Assembly (NCBI RefSeq): GCF_023922585.1
Contig: NZ_JAMFTN010000021.1
Location: 253,076-317,075, forward strand
DNA length: 64,000 nucleotides
Origin: Aliidiomarina quisquiliarum
Lineage (GTDB): Bacteria; Pseudomonadota; Gammaproteobacteria; Enterobacterales; Alteromonadaceae
Reading direction: 5' to 3'
In this document: positions 15,647 to 26,719 of the stretch, one piece after another
How positions within the stretch are numbered: position 1 is the first letter of the stretch
How the letters are laid out: each line of letters begins with the position of its first letter
Program-made: the position numbers and the translations under genes
Notes under the pieces: generated by a model
The model's input: only the letters and a program-made list of their open reading frames with translations
Database searches by the model: none
What the model was told of the DNA's origin: nothing

Positions 15647-18532
15647 ATGATCAAAGCAATTCAGTACCACCTAGCCGACACCCCGGAACAACAAAGCGAA
15701 CTTGAAAACCAAAGTGCCCACGCTCTTGAAACTCGGAAGCAACTGAACCGGTCGGCATTTCAAACCATGATGCCAAACTTGGCAGTGGTGTTTACCGAAG
15801 ACATAGTCGACGACTTTGGGTTGTTTTGTAATAAACAAGGGCAGCTTAACTTAGCCAGTCAAAGCTCTGGCCAGGTGCTGTATGGGTTAAACCCCATTGC
15901 TGAAGCTCAGGCCGACATAGAGCGCTTTATTGCCAGTGCGCCGCATATTAAGCTAAGCGGTACTCCGGTACGGCAAGTACCGCTGCTGCGCGCATTTCAA
16001 ATGCCCGAGTCGAAAGGGTTTGTGCCAGCGTTACCGCTTAGCCCAGTGCCCACACAGGCCGACACCATTGTTATGCTAGGGCTAGGCTTAGGCCATGCCT
16101 TAGAAGCTTTGCTACAGAGCGCTATAACGCCAAAAAACATTGTTGTTTACGAACCCACCCTCGACTTTTTTCGCGGCAGTGTGCAAGTTGCCAATTGGTA
16201 CTTTATTCTTTCTAGCGCCGCCGAGCGGGGCATTCAGCTGTTTCTGCAAATTGGCCAAAACGCAGTCAACATAGGCCAAGACTTACAAGAGCTACAATCG
16301 GCGTTTCAAGCGGAAAATGTCTATGTGTACCGGCATTATCACCACTCGGTTATGGACGCCGTGTTCGAAGCACTAGTCCAGCCAAACTTTAATGCTCAGG
16401 TTTTTGCCAGCAACACCTCGACATTACAGGCCATGGACCACGTTACCCAGTATTTAGCGCCCCGTAGTGGCTTAATAACAAGTGACATAACCCGCGAACA
16501 AGCCAGCGAACAAAGCGCAGCCGCCTTAGCCTTAAAAGAGCTCAACTTAGCCGCCTTTGCGCAACAATTTCCCGAAGTGTATCAGCAATTTGTTAACTAC
16601 CAGCCCATGCAGTGGCAGGCCTTTTTCGACAATTCCGGTGAAATTAATCTTTACCATGAAGGCCGTTTAGGCGCTTTGTATCACAGCAAACCTAGCGAAC
16701 TCAGCGCACAAACTATGCAATTGTTCGCCGACGAACCAAATAGAAACGACATGTTGGCCGGCTATAAGGGCGGCAAACTGTGGAACTATATTCACTTTAC
16801 CCAAGCCAGAAAATTCGGCGCTTTAGCCGAAAAGCTTGAAAGTGACGGTCACTTTGTGCCCGACATTATTAGTAGCTTAATTTGGTTTGGCTTAGGTTTA
16901 GGCTATCAACTAAGCGACATGGTAAATAAGTACCACATGAAGTCGCTGTATATTTACGAGCCCAACCCCGACTTTTTCTACTGGTCGTTATTTACCGTGC
17001 CATGGCATGACATTTTACCTGCCCAGCGTGAAGCGGGCATGCACTGGTATTTAAACATTGGCGACGATGGCAAACACCTACAAGACGACATGTTCTTGCA
17101 GTTTCAGTCTAGCGGCGGTTATTTAGCCGCCAGCGCATTCTTTTATTCGCCCATGTATTCACCTGCCATGCAGCCGCATATTCGGCAGTTAAAGCGCGAC
17201 TTAGAAAGTTATTTAATGCTCGGCGAATACTTCGATCATGTGCGCTATAGCTTCCGCCATATCGAACGTAACCTAACCACAGGCATGCGTTTATTAAAGG
17301 CCGATGCCCGCTTAGCCGAACATTTTGCCCACCTGCCTATTGTGGTGGTGGGTAACGGCCCGTCTCTCGATAGCTGTATACAGGTACTACAACAACGCCG
17401 TAGCGAATTTTTAGTCGTGTCGTGCGGTACGGCGCTAAAAGCCCTATATGAAGCGGGCATTACCCCCGACTTTCATTGCGACGTGGAACAAAACCGCGCC
17501 ACCTATAGCTGGATCACCCAAGTACAAGACTTTGCTTGGCTAAAGCGCATTACCTTGTTGTCGCTTACCTCTATTCACCCCGACACCGCCGCCTTGTTTA
17601 AACAGCAGCTAGGCGTGTTTAAGTACGGTGAAGCCAGCACTAGTGCGTACTTAAACCGTAGTGGGCTAACGCAACAGCTAATGGCGCTGAACTACTGTTA
17701 CCCCACGGTAACCAACTTGGCCCTTAGCCTTACTTTAGCCTTGGGCTTTAAAAACATTTACCTACTTGGCGTCGACTTAGGCTTTAAAAGCCTTGATCAC
17801 CACCACTCCAAAGGCTCGGCCTATTATCAGGCCGATACGGGTAAAAGCTGGCACGACGCGCGTAAATCAGCCGGTGAAGGTATTCCGGTAAAAGGTAACT
17901 TCACCCCGGTGGTGCTTACTAAATACGAGTTTCAACTGTCGCGCCGCATTATGGAACAACTGTTAAGCGAGCACGAGCAAGTTGTAGTTACTAATGCCAG
18001 CGACGGCGCTTATATTGAAGGGGCGGTAGCACAGCGGTTTAAAGACATTCCACCGCAGCCAACCCTCGAAAGAGAAGAAATTAAAGTATGGATGGCACAA
18101 CAGCTGTATACCCGCCACGGGGTTGAAGCCCTGTTAAACGTGGTGGCAAAAGGGTTTGATAATAATTTGCTGCAACAAGAAGCCGAGGCCTTATTAGCTA
18201 TCAGCCAAGCGCCCGTGCATAGCATTGAACAAGCGCTGCAACGGCTGGAAAAAGAAAAGCAGTACATGTTAAAACTCTACCAAAACAGCAGCAGCTTGTG
18301 GTTTTACCTGATGTTTGCCAGTTCGCATTTTGCTAGTGCCGCCCTAGTGCGGTTTTTATATTTAGCTAAAAATGAACAACAAGCCCTCGATTATTTCGAA
18401 CAAGGTAGTGATATTTGGCGCGAATATATTAAAAAAGCCATCGGCTCGTGGCTTGCAGATCCGGAACAAATCGACCAAACCGTTATAAAATATTTGCCTC
18501 ATGTTGAGCCAAATCCGCCAGCATCGCCATAA
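15647..18532 (+). CDS. Maf-type motility-associated glycosyltransferase (DUF115), large
   Basis: A 961-residue cytoplasmic protein of the motility-associated factor (Maf) group, which attach nonulosonic acids such as pseudaminic acid to flagellin. The DUF115 core is marked by VVVGNGPSLD near residue 565 followed by VVSCGTALKALYEAGITPD and GVDLGF near 705. Two glycine-rich motifs (LGLGLGHALEALL near 142 and FGLGLGYQL near 420) suggest a duplicated N-terminal region. It follows fliT closely. Its 3' end overlaps the oppositely oriented second Maf gene by 50 bases. The sugar donor is inferred from pseB/pseC nearby. Confidence 0.88.
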   Translation: MIKAIQYHLADTPEQQSELENQSAHALETRKQLNRSAFQTMMPNLAVVFTEDIVDDFGLFCNKQGQLNLASQSSGQVLYGLNPIAEAQADIERFIASAPHIKLSGTPVRQVPLLRAFQMPESKGFVPALPLSPVPTQADTIVMLGLGLGHALEALLQSAITPKNIVVYEPTLDFFRGSVQVANWYFILSSAAERGIQLFLQIGQNAVNIGQDLQELQSAFQAENVYVYRHYHHSVMDAVFEALVQPNFNAQVFASNTSTLQAMDHVTQYLAPRSGLITSDITREQASEQSAAALALKELNLAAFAQQFPEVYQQFVNYQPMQWQAFFDNSGEINLYHEGRLGALYHSKPSELSAQTMQLFADEPNRNDMLAGYKGGKLWNYIHFTQARKFGALAEKLESDGHFVPDIISSLIWFGLGLGYQLSDMVNKYHMKSLYIYEPNPDFFYWSLFTVPWHDILPAQREAGMHWYLNIGDDGKHLQDDMFLQFQSSGGYLAASAFFYSPMYSPAMQPHIRQLKRDLESYLMLGEYFDHVRYSFRHIERNLTTGMRLLKADARLAEHFAHLPIVVVGNGPSLDSCIQVLQQRRSEFLVVSCGTALKALYEAGITPDFHCDVEQNRATYSWITQVQDFAWLKRITLLSLTSIHPDTAALFKQQLGVFKYGEASTSAYLNRSGLTQQLMALNYCYPTVTNLALSLTLALGFKNIYLLGVDLGFKSLDHHHSKGSAYYQADTGKSWHDARKSAGEGIPVKGNFTPVVLTKYEFQLSRRIMEQLLSEHEQVVVTNASDGAYIEGAVAQRFKDIPPQPTLEREEIKVWMAQQLYTRHGVEALLNVVAKGFDNNLLQQEAEALLAISQAPVHSIEQALQRLEKEKQYMLKLYQNSSSLWFYLMFASSHFASAALVRFLYLAKNEQQALDYFEQGSDIWREYIKKAIGSWLADPEQIDQTVIKYLPHVEPNPPASP

Positions 18533-20696
18533 ACAATTCTTCAGCGGCAGGTAACTCTGCCAATGAAGTTATTTCTAGGCGCAAAAGTAACGCGGCTAAA
18601 TTCCGTTTTAGGTGCTCGGTCCATAATTCTGCTGGCGCCCGCTTACGGTGCGCTTGACTGCGCAGTATAAAGGGCTGCTTTAATATATTACGGTATTGCT
18701 CGGCAGTAGGTGGGGGCATCTGGTCGGGTAAAAACAAGGCTAAATAGGGCGCAGCTTTACAGGCATGAGGCAGCTTTTGCCAATCCACCACCACTGGCGT
18801 ACAGGTATTGGTTAACGCTACCTTAGGCTGCCTTTGGTCCGCCGCATTGGCCAATGGCGGTAGGCTAGTTCGCAGCTCGGCGCCTAAGTCTAAACCATTG
18901 CATAACTGGTAAGCGGTCATATTGGGGTAGTGCTGCAAAATGTCTTGGGCTTGAAAAGCCGCCAGTTGAAATTCCCGCTTGGTAAATACCGCTCGCCCAT
19001 CTATTGCGGTTGCCGAAATTAGCTCCCCACTCGACAGCACATAGCGTTGGGTTTCCATTTGCGCGTACACGGAGCCCTGAGCATGGTGGTTGTCGAGGTT
19101 GGAGAAGGCTAAATCAAACCCCGCTAACCACAGCTGTTCAGCGCCTAACCGGCCCGCTAACGACAAGCCCAAATTTAATACGGTAGGAAAACCGTCGGTT
19201 ACCCGTATGGTGTCGTCGGGCAAACCAGGTACCAAGCTGTCCACGGGGTAGCTGTCTGAAATAAAGCTAGAATGAGAGCCAAAGCGTTCGCGCCATTGGT
19301 GCTGAAACCCTAAGGGCGCAATAAAATGAATATGGGCCAAGTAGCTTCTATCAATGTCGCTAAAAATATGGGTGGCCAACTCAAGCTCTAGGTGCACATG
19401 GGGTGTAATGTTATGCCGATACAAGGTTAACAAAGTGGTGCCACAAGAAACCAGCAAATAGCCCTTGGCATGGCCCTGTTGAATGGCAGTAATAGTAGCG
19501 TTAAGGGAAGGCCCATTACCTAGCAATAACACCGGTTGTTTTTGGCCTTGCAGCTGCGGCCAAGTGGTACGCCGGGTTAGCATGTTTTGTGGCACTGCGC
19601 TGGCCTGCACCGCTGCTACCAAGCTACGGCGAACGCCCATGGCCGGTTGCACCCGAAACCGCAGCTCTAGCTCTAGGCGCTGGCGCAGCTGCTGTGCCTC
19701 GGGGCTGGTACCCGCCTGATACAGACGACAAAACCACGGGGTTTCTACCGGCAGCTGGCTTAACAACTGCACAAACAAGCTGGCGGTTGCTTTTACTGAG
19801 CCAATACATTCATGCACCTGAATCGAGCGTTGAATAAACAAATCCAGTAAGGGCGCAGGAATGGGCTGGCTGTCGATTAAAATTACCCGCTGTAAATGGG
19901 GTAATTGAGCCGCAGCAGTGTAAACAGCCGCCTGCGTACCGCATAAAATAAGTGTCCAGGGCTCGCTCGGTAACCGCATGGGGCGCTGGCGCGCGGTTTC
20001 AATCAGCGCGTTTTGCAAACGAAACTCAGGTTGCCATTTATATTTATGGCTGTGGCAGCGTAGCACAGGGTCGCAGTCGTGCTGGTAATACAGGCTTTGC
20101 TCGAAATGCCAAGCGTGCTCGGCGTTAGATATTTCGGGTTGTGCTGTTATTACCCAATGAGGGGTGGTAGGAATACCATGCGACGCCAAGGTGTCTAGGT
20201 CTTGCTTCAGTTGGCGTTGTTCGGTTGGTGGCGCCAGCTGCACAAATAAGGTTTTACTATGTAGCACAGGTAGCCAGTCGGTGAAGTGTAAGCTGGCATG
20301 AAACAACTCTAGCGACGGCACATAAAGTAACACATAAGGTACGTTTTGGGCGGCTAAAAAAGGTACTAGCCGGGCCGCCGAATCTTCTAAGTCAACGGCA
20401 ACTATTGCTAATTCATCGGCGGCTAATTCGCTTGGTAGGGTGTAGCTACGCATAAAAGCTGGCGGCGGCCAGTGCATGCGAAAATTATTCGAATCAATAC
20501 AGTTGCCCGCACCAGCACGATCTATCGCTAAGGTATAAGTGGTTGGTTTAAGTTCACGTAGCCGCTGCGCCAGTTCGGGTAGTTGCAACTGCAACACACT
20601 TAGGTTGGTAAAAAACCGCTCCCGCGCCTGCTCAAGCTTAGCGGTTAGTTGCTGCTCATTTGGCTCAATTTGATGGCGAAAGTCGCGGCAATACAT
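18483..20696 (-). CDS. second Maf-type (DUF115) flagellin glycosylation protein
   Basis: A 737-residue protein with the same DUF115 core (LLGNGPSLNA near residue 390, LVSCGTTLLTLYRHNITP, later LAGFDLAFSNLDNHH). It lacks the extended N-terminal region of its neighbour and is strongly diverged in the rest. It is the third gene of a pseB-pseC-maf operon; its ATG follows the pseC stop after one base. Its last 50 bases overlap the end of the large maf gene on the other strand. Role as a second, perhaps site- or sugar-specific, transferase is inferred; it could also be a partner or degenerate copy. Confidence 0.85.
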   Translation of the reverse strand: MYCRDFRHQIEPNEQQLTAKLEQARERFFTNLSVLQLQLPELAQRLRELKPTTYTLAIDRAGAGNCIDSNNFRMHWPPPAFMRSYTLPSELAADELAIVAVDLEDSAARLVPFLAAQNVPYVLLYVPSLELFHASLHFTDWLPVLHSKTLFVQLAPPTEQRQLKQDLDTLASHGIPTTPHWVITAQPEISNAEHAWHFEQSLYYQHDCDPVLRCHSHKYKWQPEFRLQNALIETARQRPMRLPSEPWTLILCGTQAAVYTAAAQLPHLQRVILIDSQPIPAPLLDLFIQRSIQVHECIGSVKATASLFVQLLSQLPVETPWFCRLYQAGTSPEAQQLRQRLELELRFRVQPAMGVRRSLVAAVQASAVPQNMLTRRTTWPQLQGQKQPVLLLGNGPSLNATITAIQQGHAKGYLLVSCGTTLLTLYRHNITPHVHLELELATHIFSDIDRSYLAHIHFIAPLGFQHQWRERFGSHSSFISDSYPVDSLVPGLPDDTIRVTDGFPTVLNLGLSLAGRLGAEQLWLAGFDLAFSNLDNHHAQGSVYAQMETQRYVLSSGELISATAIDGRAVFTKREFQLAAFQAQDILQHYPNMTAYQLCNGLDLGAELRTSLPPLANAADQRQPKVALTNTCTPVVVDWQKLPHACKAAPYLALFLPDQMPPPTAEQYRNILKQPFILRSQAHRKRAPAELWTEHLKRNLAALLLRLEITSLAELPAAEELFMAMLADLAQHEANIL

Positions 20697-20697
20697 A

Positions 20698-22859
<2,162 letters not shown>

Positions 22860-23089
22860 TCACTGTGTTAGTTTAGCTTTTGCCGCAGCCACTGGCGCTG
22901 CACCAGTTACAGACTGTCAAATACGTGACCATTATCGCTGCTAAGTATATGAAGTACACCATTTATACACGAGTATATGCAACTATCATGCAAACCAGCG
23001 GGTTTTTCTACTACTAAACTTATATTTTCTCGTTGCTTTCTCCGTGCTATTGTGTGCTCACGTTTATCCATGGCAGTAGGGCTAGTTAA

Positions 23090-23359
23090 GTGACCACGCG
23101 AGAGTTACAAATAGAAAGAGAGCTTTTAAGATGTCTGGAAGAAGTAGCGGCACAAACAGGGGTAACCTTGGCCTCTGACTTAAACCAACATTCTACCTTA
23201 GTAGAATCCGGTTTAGACTCGTTAGCCATGTCGATGGTTATTGCGTTAATGGACGAACGGCTTGGCAGCCAACCCTTTGGCGACGCGTCGTTAGAAGGGG
23301 TGCCTAATACCTTAGCCGAACTGGTATTAGCTTATAAGCGAATGGAAGAAGACTACTAA
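23090..23359 (+). CDS. stand-alone acyl carrier protein
   Basis: An 89-residue acidic helical protein with the phosphopantetheine attachment motif ESGLDSLAM, the serine being about residue 46, so it should carry an acyl or similar group on a prosthetic arm. It is not the fatty-acid ACP by sequence or context (no fab genes). Stand-alone carriers occur in flagellin glycosylation islands, where they may serve acylation of the sugar; that link is inferred from the neighbouring pseB. The start is GTG with a weak ribosome site. It is followed by a structured region rather than another gene. Confidence 0.82.
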   Translation: MTTRELQIERELLRCLEEVAAQTGVTLASDLNQHSTLVESGLDSLAMSMVIALMDERLGSQPFGDASLEGVPNTLAELVLAYKRMEEDY

Positions 23360-23376
23360 ACAGGGCAGCTCGAGAT

Positions 23377-23436
23377 ATAGAAGGGGATGCCCGCACAAGG
23401 TAACGGATCGAAATTTCCGTAACCGAAAAATTCTAT
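23377..23436 (+). other. nested inverted repeat 3' of the acyl carrier gene
   Basis: ATAGAA (23377-23382) pairs with TTCTAT (23431-23436), and inside lies GGTAACGGA/TCCGTAACC (23399-23407 with 23416-23424, one mismatch). Purine-rich GGGGAT and GGGAAGGGG stretches flank it. It may be part of the 3'-UTR or a small RNA; there is no direct proof. Confidence 0.35.
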
Positions 23437-23473
23437 GCTGGAATGGGAAGGGGATAAAACAGAAATGTTAACA

Positions 23474-23503
23474 TCAGGCAATGCGTAGAATAGCATCGCC
23501 TGA
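23474..23503. terminator. hairpin between convergent acyl carrier and rpsT genes
   Basis: An 11-bp stem with one mismatch (TCAGGCAATGC / GCATCGCCTGA) lies between the two convergent genes. It lacks a perfect T run on either side, though the rpsT strand reads a T-rich stretch after it. It probably terminates rpsT and perhaps both. Confidence 0.55.
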
Positions 23504-23515
23504 CATCAAACAAAA

Positions 23516-23782
23516 TTAAGCAGCAAGTGCCTTAATTTGTGCAGCTAGGCGGCTCTTATGACGAGCAGCTTTATTCTTATGAATCAAGCCTTTGGTCGCA
23601 GCGCGATCCAAAATTGGCGTTAAATCAGCATAAGCTGTTTTCGCTTTTTCCTGATCGCCAGCAGCAATAGCTGCAATAACTCGTTTCATGTAAGTGCGCA
23701 TCATAGAACGACGGCTGGCGTTGTGCTGACGGTTGTTCTCTGCCTGTACCGCACGCTTTTTCGCAGACTTAATGTTAGCCAA
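23516..23782 (-). CDS. rpsT: 30S ribosomal protein S20
   Basis: S20 binds 16S rRNA early in 30S assembly. The 88-residue basic protein has the standard sequence ([20 protein letters not shown], later [16 protein letters not shown]). The start codon is TTG, preceded by GGAG on the minus strand; E. coli rpsT also starts with UUG, which is part of its translational autoregulation. It is a monocistronic gene divergent from murJ. The 247-base gap upstream should carry both promoters, but I cannot place them firmly. Confidence 0.97.
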   Translation of the reverse strand: MANIKSAKKRAVQAENNRQHNASRRSMMRTYMKRVIAAIAAGDQEKAKTAYADLTPILDRAATKGLIHKNKAARHKSRLAAQIKALAA

Positions 23783-24029
23783 GGTGAACTCCTGAAATAA
23801 TTCGTATAAAAAACTGTACTTGATTTTAAGGTCGAGGACTATGCCTTTTCCGCATTAAAATGTCAATGGAATAGACACTTATTTGCATAGATTATCGCTT
23901 ACAACACGGGTTTAGATCAAGCGCCATGTTATATCGCTCTACAAAAAGAATGCCATTGCGTAACATTAGCAAGCTTTCGAGTTATTTCGCTGCGTGTTAA
24001 TCTGAGCCGCAGAACGCTTCTTAAATGCC

Positions 24030-25625
24030 GTGGACCCATGCCCAGTGACTAAACAAGCAACACCCAAACCACCCAAATTACTTCGCTCTGGGCTAATTGT
24101 AAGCACCATGACTTTCCTTTCCCGCGTATTAGGGTTACTGCGCGATGTGGTTATTGCCGGGTTAATGGGCGCGGGCGCAGCCGCCGACGTATTCTTTTTT
24201 GCCAACAAAATACCAAACTTCTTACGCCGCCTATTTGCCGAAGGCGCCTTTGCCCAAGCTTTTGTACCGGTGCTAACAGAATACCACCATGGCAAAAGCC
24301 TTAGCGACACTCGGCTACTTATTGCCCGTACCGCCGGTACCTTAGGTACGTTAGTGGGCGTGGTTACTTTGGTGGCCGTCGTGCTGTCGCCGGTAGTGGC
24401 AGCATTATTTGGCATGGGCTGGTTTTTAGACTGGTACAACGGTGGCCCCGACGGCGCTAAGTTCGAGCTGGCCAGTTTATTATTAAAAATAACCTTTCCT
24501 TATTTGTTCTTTATTACTCTTACAGCTTTGGCTGGCGCGGTACTAAATACCATGGGCCGTTTTGCCGTGGCGGCCTTTACCCCAGTGCTATTGAACGTGG
24601 CTATTATTACTGCTGCTATTTATGTAGCCCCTAAGCTGGCACAGCCTGAAATTGGTTTAGCCCTCGGGGTATTTTTTGGCGGCCTTATTCAGTTTTTGTT
24701 TCAGCTACCGTTTTTAAAGCGGGCAGGAGTTTTAGTGTGGCCCAAATGGGGCTGGCGCGACCCCGGCGTGGTGCGTATTCGCACCCTTATGATCCCCGCC
24801 TTATTTGGCGTGTCGGTAAGCCAAATTAACTTACTGTTCGACACCCTCATAGCTAGCTTTTTACAAACGGGCTCTATTAGTTGGCTGTATTATGCCGACC
24901 GTTTACTTGAATTTCCGCTCGGCTTGTTTGGTATTGCCATTGCTACGGTTATTTTACCGGCGCTTTCCGCGCGCCATGTTACCGAGTCGCTCGACGACTA
25001 TCGCCAAACCCTCGACTGGGGCGTGCGCATGGTAGTTATTTTAGGCGTGCCAGCCATGGCGGGGCTTATTGTATTAGCCGAGCCCATGCTTATGGCGCTG
25101 TTTATGCGTGGCGAATTTGCCGCTAGCGACGCCTTGCGGGCATCTTGGGCGCTTACCGCCTACGCCACGGGCTTATTAAGCTTTATGTTGGTGAAAGTAT
25201 TGGCCACCGGCTTCTTTTCGCGCCAAGACACAAAAAGCCCAGTGAAATACGGTATTATAGCCATGGCGTCGAACATGGTACTGAATGTGGTGTTTGCAAT
25301 TCCTTATGGTTATGTAGGCTTAGCTATCGCCACCGCTTTATCGGGCACCATTAACGCCTTGCTGCTAGGTACCGTATTATATAAACAAGGGGTGTTGGCG
25401 CTACCCAAAGCAACCTTAGTGTTCTTTGTACAAGTGGTTGCCGCAGCGCTCATAATGGCGGCGGTAGTAGTGTGGTTTAACCCGGCCCGAGAACTATGGA
25501 TTCAGGCCGCGCTGCTTGAGCGTATACTTTGGCTCGGTGGCCTCATTAGCGCCGGTGGTGTTACCTTTGTCGCCAGTTTTTTTATGCTCGGTGGCCGCCC
25601 ACGGCATTTACGCACCGAACACTAA
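24030..25625 (+). CDS. murJ: lipid II flippase MurJ
   Basis: MurJ moves lipid-linked peptidoglycan precursor across the inner membrane. The protein of up to 531 residues is polytopic with about 14 membrane helices and the family signature LIVSTMTFLSRVLGLLRDVV near the start, then ANKIPNFLRRLFAEGAFAQA. The start is uncertain: GTG at 24030 or GTG at 24045, neither with a good ribosome site; the conserved part begins only at about residue 18. It stands divergent to rpsT and upstream of ribF, the usual gammaproteobacterial order. Confidence 0.94.
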   Translation: MDPCPVTKQATPKPPKLLRSGLIVSTMTFLSRVLGLLRDVVIAGLMGAGAAADVFFFANKIPNFLRRLFAEGAFAQAFVPVLTEYHHGKSLSDTRLLIARTAGTLGTLVGVVTLVAVVLSPVVAALFGMGWFLDWYNGGPDGAKFELASLLLKITFPYLFFITLTALAGAVLNTMGRFAVAAFTPVLLNVAIITAAIYVAPKLAQPEIGLALGVFFGGLIQFLFQLPFLKRAGVLVWPKWGWRDPGVVRIRTLMIPALFGVSVSQINLLFDTLIASFLQTGSISWLYYADRLLEFPLGLFGIAIATVILPALSARHVTESLDDYRQTLDWGVRMVVILGVPAMAGLIVLAEPMLMALFMRGEFAASDALRASWALTAYATGLLSFMLVKVLATGFFSRQDTKSPVKYGIIAMASNMVLNVVFAIPYGYVGLAIATALSGTINALLLGTVLYKQGVLALPKATLVFFVQVVAAALIMAAVVVWFNPARELWIQAALLERILWLGGLISAGGVTFVASFFMLGGRPRHLRTEH

Positions 25626-25729
25626 GGTTAAGTAACAAGTTATGCTACAAACCCAATAAATAAGCACAAGGTTAAATATGAAAGCCAACAATAGAAAACG
25701 CAGGTGCTGAATCCTATGTTTAATTTAGC

Positions 25730-25735
25730 TATACT
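25730..25735 (+). promoter_or_regulatory. possible -10 box before ribF
   Basis: TATACT lies 9 bases before the ribF ATG, with no convincing -35. If used, the ribF mRNA would be almost leaderless, which fits the absence of a visible ribosome site. This is weak evidence. Confidence 0.25.
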
Positions 25736-25744
25736 CGCGCGCTT

Positions 25745-26719
25745 ATGAAGTTAATTCGTGGTTTACATAATATTCGCCCGCGGCACCGCCATTGTGTGCT
25801 AACCATCGGCAATTTCGACGGCGTGCATTTAGGGCACCAAGCGGTTTTAAAGCGCCTGCAAGAGCATGCGCGGCAGCTGCAGGTGCCTGCCGCAGTAATG
25901 ATCTTTGAGCCACAGCCACTAGAATTATTTCGCCCGGAACAAGCGCCGGCACGAATTAGCCAATGGCGGGAAAAATACGAGCTCATGTGCAAGCTGGGGT
26001 TAGACTACTTAGTGTGCACGCGCTTTAGCGCCGAATTTTCGCAGCAGCCAGCCCGGCACTTTATTGAAGAAGTGTTAGTGGGCAAGCTTGGTGTGCAACA
26101 CTTGGTAGTGGGCGACGACTTCCGCTTTGGCCGTAATCGCGAAGGCGACTTTGCCTTGTTGCAACAAGCTGGCGCCGAATTAGGCTTTAGTGTTACCAAT
26201 ACGGAAAGTTATCGGCAGTCGGCTACTCGGGTATCTAGCACATTAATTCGCGAAGCCTTAGTGCGAGGCCAGTTTGTCGACGCGGCCACCATGTTAGGCC
26301 ACCCGTTTCATTTTAGTGGTCGCGTGGTGCATGGTGAAAAAAATGGCCGTAAATTAGGCTTCCCCACCGCCAATTTACCCCTGCGTAGGCTGCATAGCCC
26401 ATTACATGGGGTGTTTGCGGTTAGTGTTACCGACGGCAAGCAGCATTGGCAAGGGGTCGCTAATGTGGGTAAACGGCCTACATTTGGTGGCGAACAACTT
26501 CAATTAGAAGTACATTTAATCGACTTTAATGGCGACCTGTACGGCCAGCGGCTAAGGGTTTATCCAGAATTTCATATTCGCGAAGAGCAGCGGTTCCACT
26601 CTTTGCCAGCGTTAAAAGCGCAAATAGCACAAGACGTAGCGGCAGGGCGCAACTGGTTTGCGCATAAGCCACATTTATTTAGTATTCAAGCGACTACAAC
26701 GGACAGCATTCATGAGTGA
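25745..26719 (+). CDS. ribF: bifunctional riboflavin kinase / FAD synthetase RibF
   Basis: RibF phosphorylates riboflavin to FMN and adenylates it to FAD. The 324-residue protein has an N-terminal nucleotidyltransferase domain ([16 protein letters not shown], residues 19-34; [13 protein letters not shown] near 163) and a C-terminal flavokinase domain ([11 protein letters not shown] near 201, [13 protein letters not shown] near 238). The MKLIRGLHN start matches E. coli RibF. Its stop overlaps the ileS start by 8 bases (ATGAGTGA), so translation is probably coupled. It opens the ribF-ileS-lspA-fkpB-ispH operon. Confidence 0.96.
   Translation: MKLIRGLHNIRPRHRHCVLTIGNFDGVHLGHQAVLKRLQEHARQLQVPAAVMIFEPQPLELFRPEQAPARISQWREKYELMCKLGLDYLVCTRFSAEFSQQPARHFIEEVLVGKLGVQHLVVGDDFRFGRNREGDFALLQQAGAELGFSVTNTESYRQSATRVSSTLIREALVRGQFVDAATMLGHPFHFSGRVVHGEKNGRKLGFPTANLPLRRLHSPLHGVFAVSVTDGKQHWQGVANVGKRPTFGGEQLQLEVHLIDFNGDLYGQRLRVYPEFHIREEQRFHSLPALKAQIAQDVAAGRNWFAHKPHLFSIQATTTDSIHE

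Noticed and set aside
15647..18532. DUF115 as 6-hydroxymethylpterin diphosphokinase (MptE-like)
   Set aside because: The size, extra domains and flagellin/pse context fit Maf glycosylation proteins, not an archaeal folate enzyme.
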